This document shows positions 23,158 to 47,990 of a stretch of DNA of 64,000 nucleotides, piece by piece. The stretch covers positions 62,001 to 126,000 of the forward strand of contig JAVTVY010039178.1 in assembly GCA_036873755.1 (NCBI GenBank). The letters are read 5' to 3'. The DNA comes from Hanleya hanleyi. Taxonomy: Eukaryota > Mollusca > Polyplacophora > Lepidopleurida > Hanleyidae. Each line of letters opens with the position of its first letter. The stretch's first letter is position 1. A program made the position numbers and the translations under genes. Under the pieces are notes generated by a model. The model was not told where the DNA came from and made no database searches. It worked only from the letters and a program-made list of their open reading frames with translations.

Positions 23158-23533
23158 CCTGCTCCCGGGAGCGAACTGGAAGACTTACAGTTCGACCAGG
23201 CGACCAGGCAACTTGAAACAGCAAGCTCAGCCAGGGCACTGTCAGCAATACTTTGTCTCCCAAGGCCTGGTGAAAATTTGACGTTTGGGACTTGAGAGAG
23301 GAATAAACGCCTCTACCGACAAATAAATTGGAAAACCATTCTTCTATGTTGGAACAGAGTCGATTAAATACGTTTTACCCAAACGAAAGCCAGAAAAATA
23401 TTGGTCTATAATGACATGAAAACATGTTGAGTACTCAACAATAACAAAACCCGTTCTAGACGGACTTCGTGTCTTTCCGGAAATATTCGGTCGAATACGT
23501 CAATCAAGTTTTTCTCGTATAATCTCGCAAAAT
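23158..23533. promoter_or_regulatory. Putative bidirectional promoter region, ZSWIM8 (-) / RPS14 (+)
   Basis: The interval lies directly upstream of the ZSWIM8 start codon and on the upstream side of RPS14. It contains the palindrome TTTCCGGAAA at 23474-23483, a core ETS/GABP-type site (CCGGAA on both strands), a class often found in ribosomal-protein promoters. It also has more CpG than most of the window (ttcggtcgaatacgtc). No TATA box is obvious. Transcription starts are not determined. Confidence 0.5.
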
Positions 23534-23574
23534 CTCTCTTTTTGATGTTCGCCATTTCCAAACGTGTGGTGAAA
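23534..23574 (+). promoter_or_regulatory. Weak candidate for RPS14 5'-UTR exon (TOP-like start)
   Basis: ctctctttttgatg begins with a pyrimidine run like the 5'TOP of ribosomal-protein mRNAs. Possible donors follow at 23569 (gtgaaag) and 23575 (gtatgt). The RPS14 coding exon begins one base before its ATG after a good acceptor, so an upstream non-coding exon must exist. Against this candidate: it contains an ATG, unusual for a TOP leader. Confidence 0.2.
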
Positions 23575-24749
23575 GTATGTTGTCAATTTAAATCGAGACT
23601 CATCTTATTTTGTTTTCACTTCACGCTCTTCATTTATGACTTTTAGATATTATTAAAATTCATAGAAGAGAAAAATTTAAGTTGGTTGATCCCCACCGAG
23701 ATATAATGCACAAACACTACCGTTCTATTGGTGACCCCCCATGTGAGATATCTGTCCACGATAAACTACACCAATGATCGGATGAAAACAAAACTTATTA
23801 ATGAGGAACGAATGAAATGATCGGTATATAGATCTGAAAAGTGGCAAATTAAAGTTGGCCAGTTCAATTCATCATATGATTTATGGAATTTGTTACATTT
23901 TCTTGGAAGAAAATAACTAGCAGACGAACATTAATTTTCGCAACAACAACAACATGGGCCTTGCTACCCACAGGCGCTTGTTGTTGGTCAGTTCTTAATT
24001 ATGGTATTAATATTTATATATACTCTCCTTCTACAATATACTCTCCTCCTCCAATGGAGACAGATATATGGACGAACAGATGTAAGTCAAAGTGTACTGT
24101 ACTCTGGAGGAGATAATATGATCAGAAGTTTTAAAATGTTCACAGGTGTTTATGACCCTGAACTGGACCCAATTTTAACTTCACAGTACAATCAAAGGAC
24201 CAGGGGTCACTCCCTTGTACATGATGATGAAAATACCCCAAGGTCAAATTTGCTTGAGGGGTAAAAGGAGAATCTGATAGCTTCGCATTTCATCATTAAC
24301 CTTCGAGCAAAAAACCCAAGGATCACTAGCAAAGCAGTGCAATGTGTTTGGGAAAGCTCATTATTATTTCAGGATGGTAGTTCGTCCAAATTGTAGAATT
24401 GTATAAATGTACTTTCAGGATAGTAGTTCGTCCAATTGTAGAATTGTATAATAAATGTTCACTTCACAGCACGATAGTTGAGCTATAAAATGTTGAGTGG
24501 TTCCTAATTGATTGTATATTGATATGTACTCCGTAAGGAGGTGCCTCTCTCAAAGGGGAAAATTACAAACCGAACTTGAACTATAGCGCACTAAATCATG
24601 TATAGATCTGCGAGTTGATACTAGTATAATTTATTGAACATGAACTGTGCTACACTTGTAGGATCGCATTCCACAATCAAATGTGCGTAAATACTCTCAT
24701 ATGCATGTGGCAGAACCATTTGTGAAGGATTTATTTGTTCTCATTACAG
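23575..24749. other. Intergenic or RPS14 first intron
   Basis: No exon recognised. It contains the TTACCCCTC-type repeat end at 24236-24264 and a two-copy tandem duplication of about 45 bp at 24371-24455 (gtagttcgtccaa...ttgtagaattgtataa). It ends in the acceptor ttatttgttctcattacag before the RPS14 start exon. Confidence 0.5.
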
Positions 24750-24750
24750 A

Positions 24751-39020
<14,270 letters not shown>

Positions 39021-39066
39021 ATTCGATACCATGTTTGCTATTTCTTGAGCTGACAGTAAAAAAAAA

Positions 39067-39084
39067 ATTAAACAAAATATTAAA
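39067..39084 (+). terminator. Likely RPS14 polyadenylation signals
   Basis: ATTAAA occurs at 39067-39072 and again at 39079-39084, 47-59 nt after the stop codon, followed by a T/GT-rich stretch (ttctttgttcttgtgt). A short 3' UTR is usual for ribosomal-protein genes. An AATAAA at 39189-39194 is an alternative. Confidence 0.5.
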
Positions 39085-39194
39085 TTCTTTGTTCTTGTGT
39101 AATAATTATGCTTCTGAAGTTGATGCTGGGCATTATGTTCCAATCTTCCATGGTCCTCGTGCAATACTCATTCAACCTTGGGAATCAAAATAAA

Positions 39195-40323
39195 CGTCCT
39201 CCCAGACCCTGCCGTCATTCTCATGGCATCAGATTGTACACCACCTACTGTCAGATATACCCTCTGATTGCACTGAAGTCAAAATTGTGGCGCTCACCTT
39301 TTATGCGCATGGCATCATCCGCTCATAAACGGAGCAAAGTGGGCTCAGCATGTCACAGCTAACTGAGACAGTACCATGTGTTCTTGTACCATGTGTTCTT
39401 GTGTAATAATTTATCGTAATTCTTTTGCAAGATACACTGAATGGATTTCCCATCTCCCTCGAATGCAGATACATGCTCCCTGTGTCAATCAAAACGTTTT
39501 TCTGCACAATGCAGTTAGAGGGTGTTGCACGGACAGCTTAGGACGTGACAAACTCAGACAATGGGAGAGTGCCCTGCAGTAGGCTACATTTCAGGACTGC
39601 GGATTGTTATGCGAGTTTAGCCCGACAACATTTGATAGTTTTGTACCATGTTTGGTCCCAGAAGTGAAAACCGGTTGACCAAACACAGAGAACAGTAATC
39701 CCTCTCCTAATTCAATCACAGGAAGTGAAATTTCCCACCATAAAATGTGGGGGGTTATGAAATTTATTAGACAGGAAGTGGACAAAATGGTTCATAACCA
39801 TGCATATAATCCATTATTTCATCATTATTTCAAAATTATTAGAATCAGTGATTCAAAATTATTAGAACCGCTGATTTTTAAACCGTCCCCAAAATTGGGT
39901 TGATTGAATTATTAGAGGTATTACCATAGGTCCTGTTCGGCAAAGAAGAACCATATTGGTTTTGAGGTCCATCCTCCTACTGGGCCTCCACACAGCTATT
40001 CATCTGGAACTCTTGCAATGGAATGTACATATGCTTTGAAGTCTTATCTTACACCAATCCGGGAATAATTCTTTGTGCTACCACATTGAACACGCTATTT
40101 CTCCAAATTGTACGCTTTATTTTATTTTGTGTATGTACATTTAGTCCCGATGATCAAACACATGTGCATGGTGTGATTTGACAATAAATGTGCCACTCTG
40201 AATTAAAATTTTATTTAAAATGCAAAAGGTTCTCAAACTTGATATACATGTAAGAGTCTTACCTTATATATTTTCCAATTGAGCACAAAGCTTTTAATGA
40301 TGAATTACAGATACGAGTGCTCT
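39195..40323. other. Intergenic, nothing recognised
   Basis: AT-rich sequence. A two-copy accatgtgttcttgt duplication lies at 39373-39402. No exon was seen on either strand. Confidence 0.45.
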
Positions 40324-40378
40324 TTCACCCCCATGGCTCATTCACCCCCATGGGTTCATTCACCCCCATGGGTTAATT
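40324..40378 (+). repeat. 18 bp tandem repeat, three units
   Basis: ttcacccccatgg followed by ctcat/gttcat/gttaat occurs three times in a row, directly before the GC-rich duplication. Confidence 0.85.
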
Positions 40379-40785
40379 TATAGGGATAGGGAGATCGCGT
40401 GCCCTTTCTATACTACTCATCGCACATGCGCAGTCAACCCATTCTACTGTAAGGTGCAAGCCTGGCCCATGGAATCGCAGGTAGCGAAAACCCCAGGTCT
40501 CTCTCCCCACCCTATCCCGCGCCACACCTATAGGGATAGGGAGATCGCGTGCCCTTTCTATACTACTACTCATCGTGCATGCGCAGTCGACCCATTCTAC
40601 TGTAGGGAGCAAGCCTGGCCCATGGAATCTCCGGTAGCGAAAACCCCAGGTCTCTCGCCCCACCCTATCCCGCACCACACCTATGCGACCGCTGTGCAGT
40701 GAGTGAAGCGGACGAGGAGGAGTAGGACATGCTACGACCGGCTGTGCAGTGAGTAAAGCGGAGGAGGAGTAGGACACGCCACTGA
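40379..40785. repeat. GC-rich tandem duplication (~150 bp x2) plus ~57 bp x2
   Basis: tatagggatagggagatcgc, gtgccctttctatactact begins units at 40380 and 40531. Each runs through catgcgcagtc, cccattctactgtagg, cctggcccatggaatc and ccccaggtctct to ccctatcccgc. Then ctgtgcagtgagtgaagcgg followed by aggagtaggaca occurs twice (from about 40690 and 40741). The 154-codon minus-strand open frame through it simply repeats with the duplication and has no family resemblance. The composition differs sharply from both flanks. Confidence 0.8.
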
Positions 40786-41457
40786 TTATACTAGGGAGAT
40801 TAATATCATACCTATAAGTTGAAGAAATAGAATCCAATCATTCCATGCATATTGAGGCTCGAGTTGAAAACTAATATAAACACCTGATTAATTATATCTG
40901 CATTACATGTTCAACTGCATTTGCATTACATGTTCAACTGCATTTATAAAACTAGGTCAAGGAAGAGCAGAAATTAATTAACCAACTGCGAGTACCTGGT
41001 AATAATGCCCCATTGGATGATGTTTGTCTTCTTTTTCCAAGTTTTCTTTTTCGTCCAATAACTTTTGAATGCCTTTGTCAGCCTGGTCAGTCAACTTCAA
41101 ATTCGTGATGCATATTGTTCCCTCTAGGGGAAGACACCAATTGTTTTCCAGCTTTGTCCGAAACTGGATATTCTATAACACTGGTGTCAATAACATCAAG
41201 CCAACTGTGCATTTATTACACATTTTAGCAGGGTTAAATGTGAAATCAACACGCGTCCAGTGCAGGTGTTCATTGGGAGATTCCATTTCAGTCGAATGAG
41301 GAAAGGGACATTTGTTTTCACACAAGTAACAATCGAATAAAACAAATACAAGATGAAATTTCTTAAGTCTAACTGTTGCTTCCATCGTGAAATTGATTAT
41401 CAAAGCGACATATTTCCACACAGCTGACAGTATCACTCCCCATTTGAGAGACAACAT
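40786..41457. other. Intergenic, nothing recognised
   Basis: AT-rich. Contains a two-copy gcattacatgttcaactgca duplication at 40900-40944. No exon. Confidence 0.45.
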
Positions 41458-41518
41458 AAACTCATCCACTGAAGTTGGCACGATGCCAACCGAGATGGGA
41501 GCATCAGTGGATGAGTTT
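41458..41518. repeat. Compound hairpin
   Basis: aaactcatccactga and tcagtggatgagttt form a perfect 15 bp outer stem. Inside, ttggca-cga-tgccaa forms a second 6 bp stem. The asymmetrical spacer gives a branched, RNA-like shape. Function unknown. Confidence 0.6.
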
Positions 41519-42079
41519 TTTCAAGAAGGGGGAGAAAGGTTGTCAAAGTTTAAAATATGTTTACAACTTTTCATTATAATCTTTGTTGATAATCAATTTG
41601 GGTAGTTTCGCCCGTGCCCTAAAATTTATTAACTTTCCCACATTAACCGCGGGTAAAATAAACATTGAGCACTCCTATGAAAACGTTATTTCTTAACTTG
41701 TATTTTTTCAACAATCTTTCTTTATGCAAATTTTCCATCTAGACCTATGGTAAAATGGCGGTCTCTGTTTGGGTACCAATTTCCATATTCTCATTTGCAT
41801 AGATAGCACATTAGCAATTGGTTCGCAGCCATTCTCAGAAAGGTCACTGTTGGAGGTCAAAATAGTGGCTGGTCATTGGCTCAATGCAGAACCTCTGAAA
41901 CCATTTGCAGGTAAATTCAGTGCCTGGTTTTATTATTAATCCTGTACATTAAGGTGATTTTTGGACCTGGAACATATATACATGTCTCACTCGCAAATGA
42001 ATTTCACAAACTGGCTGTTAGATTAAAAAACCAATGACAGATACATTAATTCAGGATTATGTCCAGGAGCTACAGGTAA
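41519..42079. other. Intergenic, nothing recognised
   Basis: AT-rich, no exon or repeat recognised. Confidence 0.4.
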
Positions 42080-42860
42080 CAAGATCATGTGATTGTTTTT
42101 GTGACAATCCATCTATCGGGTGCCACATGGGGGCAGAGTTGAATTTTCAATTCCTGACAATAATTCCTGAAAAACCAAAATATTTTTTTTTTTTGGTCAA
42201 ATTTGATAGGTGGGTCTCTAATTACCTCAAGATCTTGTTTGGGGTCGTTTTCCGTGCCAATCTGCCCCAAGGTAGCACCACCTGGGGGGCAAGTTGAAAT
42301 TACATTTCCAGACAAGAACTTTTGAAAACTAGGACAGATTCTTTCCAAATTTGGTATGTGGGTACCTCATCTCAATATCTCGCTTGCTTTCATTCTGATC
42401 TGCATATAGATGATGCCACCTGGGGCCAATTCAAAATTGCGTTTCTGAACAATAACTTTTAAAAACTTAATGGATTCTTTTCAAATAAGGTCTTCTTTCC
42501 TGGAGATCTCGCTTGGGGTTATTTTTTATGCCGATCTCCTTATAGGTGGCCCCTCATGGGGCCAAGTTAACTTTTTGTTAAAACGGATCAGATTCAATTC
42601 ACTACTTTCAATGTCACGACTCCAGGGATCTTGCCTGGGATTGTTTTTCATACCAATCCGCCCAAAGGTGGCACCACCTGTGGGCCAACTTATAGTTGAG
42701 TTTCCGGACAATAACTTTTCGAATCCTGCACAGATTCTTCCCCAATTTGGTATGTTGAGTATCTTCCCTCGAGTTAAGATATGGGAATGTTTTTGTGCCG
42801 ATCCATCTATAGATGGTGCCGCAACGGGCCACCATGTTAAAATTGTTTCTCCAAAGTTTT
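42080..42860 (+). repeat. Degenerate tandem array, ~150-190 bp units
   Basis: Five or so diverged units share the order: gccgatccatctatagatgg, tgccacctggggcc(a)agtt, gtttccggacaataactttt, gaatcctgcacagattctt, ccaaatttggtatgt, atctcgcttgggg. Starts lie near 42103, 42260, 42405, 42533, 42655 and 42798. The caaatttggta phrase and the overall layout resemble the 157 bp array at 36-38 kb. Old and non-coding. Confidence 0.65.
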
Positions 42861-44540
42861 ATGTTCTTACTCTCTTCACAAATAATGCATTTTCCTTCAC
42901 GTAAAATGCACACGGGATGCGTCCTCAATCGTATCTGCTGTTCAGGCCTTGCCATGAGGAAATCCGAGATTTTCAAGGGGAGAAGGCGATAATTTTTCAA
43001 AGTAAATTTAGAGTATTTAAGCGAGCAAACATCTGCTCGACTCAAATTAATTTTAAGAAATAGATGAGCACGAGCAACTACTCTCCTCTCGAGAAGAATT
43101 TAAATGACAGACTTAAAATGTTACCATACCTAACTTTTAAAACATTGGTATTGTGAATTAAATTGGCTTCCTACTATCCTAGGCTGTAAAATGTGAAATC
43201 GACAGAAGACCGAGAAATAGCTTGTCAATGAATCACTTTGACAGATATTTGTTGATTCAGGATACAATAGAGAACATTTCACAAGTTGTACAGGAAATTT
43301 ATTAATACATGACCAAATACAGAGTATGCGTATATGCCACCATTATACATGTAGCATCTTATACATGTAGTAATCGGAACCCCATGTTAAATACTGAAGT
43401 TTGATTTCTTAAAATAATAGGTGAAATTTTGTACAGTTAAAAACCTTAAAATTCTGGGAAAATAGAGATTTCTGTAATTTTCAACATATTTTTAAACTTT
43501 AGTAATTTCTATAATTATGATATACTTTATATTACTAGTTCAGGTTGTCAAGTTATCTCCTTCAGGGCCAGTTTCCAACATGTAAATAAATAGACAGCTG
43601 ATCATGATAATTAAAAGTTTTAAAACCTCAATCTTGTTATACATTTCTAGCCATTCTGGTGTTTGGTAAATTAAAATAATATGATTTTGCGTAGGACTAT
43701 AAAATAGGCCCTGTGACGGCCAGAGTTCACATAACTGGATATTATCATTTGCTATACTTTCAACATAAGACAATGGACACTGGTAAGGTCTGTTTAACAC
43801 ATACTGACATTGGATGATGAAGATATATCAAAATAACTTTTGGCTATGTTTTCTAACCACTCATCCTGGAAACATCATAAAACGTCTTTGAAACTAAACA
43901 CAGAATCAGTAATGTTCTCTAACGGTATCTCAGTCGTGGACTCCACTCAAATGTTGAGCCAATTTCATAATTCCATAAGGTGATGATGGAAAGTATTGCA
44001 CTTCTTTTGGCTATCGACTATACATGCAGTTCTCTCACTAATTTCTATAGTCCAGTTCAAAAAGGAGACAATTTATACACAGACAAAAAATTGATACAAA
44101 TCTCGAAATACTGGATACAAGTAAATAACGAGTTCAAACATTATGAATATAATGACATTAAAACTAAATTTAAATAAAACTTCTGAAACTAATGAGTATG
44201 GCATATATGTTTTGGCTATCAATATAATACTAAAGGCGTATCACATAAAATGCAAAGCAATATCAATATTAATTGTTCTCTTGGCCAATACTAGAAAAGG
44301 TTATCCGCTTCACGGTCATAAATATCACTTTATATTATTAGCTTGATGCACACAAATGTGCACCGGTAGATCATGAACTGGCATTGGCAGATAATTGTAC
44401 CAGGTAATCAACCCAAACAAGCCCCAGTGCAATGGCCTTCATACTGTGTTGATGATGTTTCACATAATCATCCATTTATGGAAACTAGTTTCAGTTTTAC
44501 TATTTTAAATTACCACTACAGTGATACATGTGTAGTAAAC
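42861..44540. other. Intergenic, nothing recognised
   Basis: AT-rich. Several 60-98 codon open frames exist but have AT-driven composition and no family resemblance. Confidence 0.4.
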
Positions 44541-46280
44541 GTTTTACCCAGCAACCAATCTTGGAAAGATTTCAACATGATAATTAAATGTCAGCACTAT
44601 TTTAATATTTTACCAACAAATATAAGAAAAGTCTCACTAAATGATCGTCGGCAGTTCCAGGGAGGTTAATCATCAATAAATGCCAATCTCAGAAAGGTTT
44701 CACCACTTTACTTTGATCGCAACCATTTTCAACATAATTCATATTGGAGTTCTTGCTACTTCAACATTACTTGCTAGCAACCAGTTTCTATTAGGTTTCA
44801 CTATTTGTCACCACTAAATTGCAACCATCTCCAGCCTCCAGGTTTCAATATACATCATCCTTTGATAGCAATCCATTTCTGCAAGGTTTTGCTACTTTAC
44901 CAATGAACGACAGCAATCGTTCTGTTTGGTTTCACTTTATAGTAACCAATTTCAACAAGGTTCCACTACTTTGTCACACCAAGCTTGGTAGCAACCACCA
45001 TCTCCAGCGAGTTAATCGGCACGATTTGATACCAACCAATTTCAGCATGGTTTCATGCAAGCAAAGGTTTCACTACTTCGACACCACTGGACAGGCTATC
45101 CGCTGTACCACCAATTACTTGCAATCAATATCATCGACCTTTCACTGAACCGATATTAAAATAGTAAGATTCCATTATTCTACCACCAATAGAAAGAATC
45201 TTGAACAAAGGTTTCCATTTTACCAGCAACAACTTACAGGATGGTTTCACTCAACACCAAAGTTCCCCGAAAGTGAAAACGTGTCCAGAGCGGTATGGTA
45301 CCATAGCGGTGACTGCATCTGCACTGTATCAGTACCGAAGTGGACATACAGCCACCAACGGTACCATTCTGGTACCGCTTCAGCAAGGTATGTCACTGGT
45401 AAACCAAGAATTGACAACACTTTCTGCAAAGTTGTATGCCTATATCACACCAATTGAATCAAGGTCACTGTCCCTATCTCTAATGGGATACCAGTTTCAT
45501 CATGGTTTATCTACCACCAATTGAACCATTAACTGGAAAATTGATAGCAATTCGTTCTACATGTAGGTCTGTTTTACTCCTATACAGCCAAGCCATAGAT
45601 TCACTGGTTTACCAGGAACTTGTAACCAGTGTTTCGGCGAAGTTTCAGCTCCAGTCTGTCAATGGCAACCGGTTTCAGCAGGGTTTTACCAGGTTACCAC
45701 TAATTTATAGCAATCCATTTAATCAAGGTATTATCAGCTTACCACCAATCGAATCAGCAAAGTGTTACCAGTTAACCACCAATGGTTCATGTTCGCTGGC
45801 ATAATTGTATACATATGTACTATATTTTCCCAGTATTTAAGCATACTTTCTTTGAATACTGGGAAAATTTAGTACATGTATAAAATTATGCCAGGTATCA
45901 CCATTAGCTGGTTAGCTGGTTAAAAGATAACAGAGAGTGAAATTAGACAACCCAGTAGCTAATCAGCTGAAGTCACTGGTCCGAGAACAGACAGACTCCT
46001 CGCCATTGATCACAATGTTTTAGCACAGTATTACCAGTAATTTGATAACTGTGTTCCAGCAAGGTTTTACAAGTTTACCACAAATTGAAAGTAATCTGTC
46101 CCCACAATGTATTACCAGTTTATGACCAATTGACAGTAATTGCTTTCAGCAAAATTACCAATTTAGACCAATTGATGGCATTATGTTTTAGCAAAGTATT
46201 AGCAATTGATGGCAATCTGTTCCAAGGAGGTTGTATCCAGGAGTATTTGAACTGGCTACAGCAGAAATCTCACTCCCAAG
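44541..46280 (+). repeat. Old degenerate minisatellite, ~45-50 bp units
   Basis: The phrase agcaaccaatttcagcaagg followed by tttcactactttaccaccaa recurs dozens of times in mutated form (for example 44553, 44749, 44868, 44942, 45030, 45200, 45666, 45709, 46050). Units are too diverged for a single fixed period. The 100-odd-codon open frames in all directions are products of the stop-poor unit. A clean hairpin sits inside it (45796-45895). Confidence 0.65.
45796..45895. repeat. 100 bp near-perfect hairpin inside the minisatellite
   Basis: ctggcataattgtatacata, tgtactatattttcccagta, tt pairs with gaatactgggaaaatttagt, acatgtataaaattatgcca, g. The arms are about 42 bp with about four mismatches around a ~15-nt loop. 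The interruption of the array unit suggests insertion. It could be a minimal foldback transposon or a microRNA-type precursor. Confidence 0.75.
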
Positions 46281-47569
46281 GTGCTCTCAAATGGCCTCTT
46301 GACAAAATGTCTCTTGGCTTTTCAGAGCCTTAATTCTAATGTATAATTTTCAAAGCATTTTACGTAAGTGGTGTCTGAATCCTACAAGAAGGACATTTAT
46401 TAACCTAATAATCAAGTAGAGCACACACACAATTCTCATCAGCTGCCATAATGGGTTAGCAAGTTTGCACCATTCATTGGTTCTCCAAATCTGATACTAC
46501 ATGTAGTCTGGTTTATTTGTGACCTCATTATTGCTTCCTCACTTCTGTTCCTTATCTTTGCTTCACACTCTGTCACAGCAAGCTCCAACTCCTTATTTTT
46601 CTTCAACTTCCAACTTCACCATGGTATCACTTGTGCTGGTATGTGTCAAATTCCTACCTTCCTACTTTAGCTGCCTGTAGATCACTTGAATCTCTTGCAA
46701 GTAGATGTTGGTCTGTTGTGTGACGTGTCGGTACTTCGTGTGACAATCTATTAATTGTCTTGGTCTTATACCACTAGAATGCCCCGCGTTGGGCGCCACT
46801 GATGTCCACAAGACGTTATTGTAGGCAGGATTCATGATTCTCAAATAAAGTGAGCCCAAGATAGGTTTGATACAACCAATCAAACAGTGATCATTATTAG
46901 TTTCCTTACAGTAGGAAACTTAATTTTGCATACTCCAATACCCTGAATGCTCCGATCTGGACATCAGAGTTCATATGTTAATAGATGTTAAATCTATTGG
47001 CATTCGAGCCTTTTGCACAGCCAGTATTTAGCATACACAAAATTTGTATGAGGAACCAAACGTTTTTTGTTGGAAACTCGAGTACAAGTAAAGAATGTGG
47101 CAAACAGTCTGTATATTCAACTGATGAATGTCCTCATTAAAATATTCAGCAATATCACTACTAAACTTTTAGCCAAACTTTCATAAATCGGTTTCAATCT
47201 GTCGACAAAGTTAATTTACGTAAACTTTTGATTAGTGTTTCATTCTTCTATTGTTCATTCTACAATCCGAGAATCTTACCATTCTGAACATAATACCATA
47301 TATAGTATCCACGCAGGTCCAACAAGATCAAAGGTTCCAAGCTCATTAAATCCATCACCATGATCATTAGCATTTCTTTCATGAAATACTCGCCGCTCAT
47401 ACTCAGTGCCTAAAAATTTTGTTCAAAGCTCTTTCAGCTCCATCCTAGTTGGACCATCAATATTTAGACCTTTAATTTCAAGGTATTATGCTGCCAGAGC
47501 ACATGGACAATACAGGCTATTTATCTTTTCAACCTTGGCACAAACTCCTGCCTTCATGTGCATTTGTGT
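46281..47569. other. Intergenic, nothing recognised
   Basis: AT-rich, no exon or family repeat recognised. Confidence 0.4.
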
Positions 47570-47990
47570 CTTTTCCACTACCCAGTATGTGTTCTCTCTC
47601 ACTACTGTTGTGCATTCACTATCCAGTAGAGTGTTCTGTCCAGTAATGTGCATTCATTATCCAATACTGGATTCTGATCAGCAACTTTAATTGTGCATTC
47701 ACTAAACCAGTACCAGACTCCGATCAGTAACATTGTTGTGCATTCATTACCCAATACCGTATTCCTCTCAGTAACATTGTTGTGCATCATTATCCAGTAC
47801 AGTGTTCTGCCCATTGATGATGTGCATACACAACCCACTAGTGTTCTGCCCAGACATGGTGTGCCTTTGTTAGCTGACCGGTATGTGTCCAAAGCATTAA
47901 CATTGCTGTGCATCCACCACACAATACAGTATTCAGCCCAGTAACTTTTTGCACATCCTATACCCGGGGCCCGATATGCCGAGTAACAAT
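47570..47990 (+). repeat. Degenerate minisatellite, ~45 bp units
   Basis: ttgtgcattcattacccagt followed by acagtgttctgcccagtaac recurs about eight times in mutated form (47605, 47647, 47690, 47736, 47782, 47828, 47907 and others). The minus-strand 133-codon open frame is periodic (repeated WIMMHNN-like phrases) and is an artefact. Confidence 0.7.

Noticed and set aside
40373..40837. 154-codon minus-strand open frame
   Set aside because: It is open because the GC-rich unit is duplicated in frame; the protein simply repeats and resembles nothing known.
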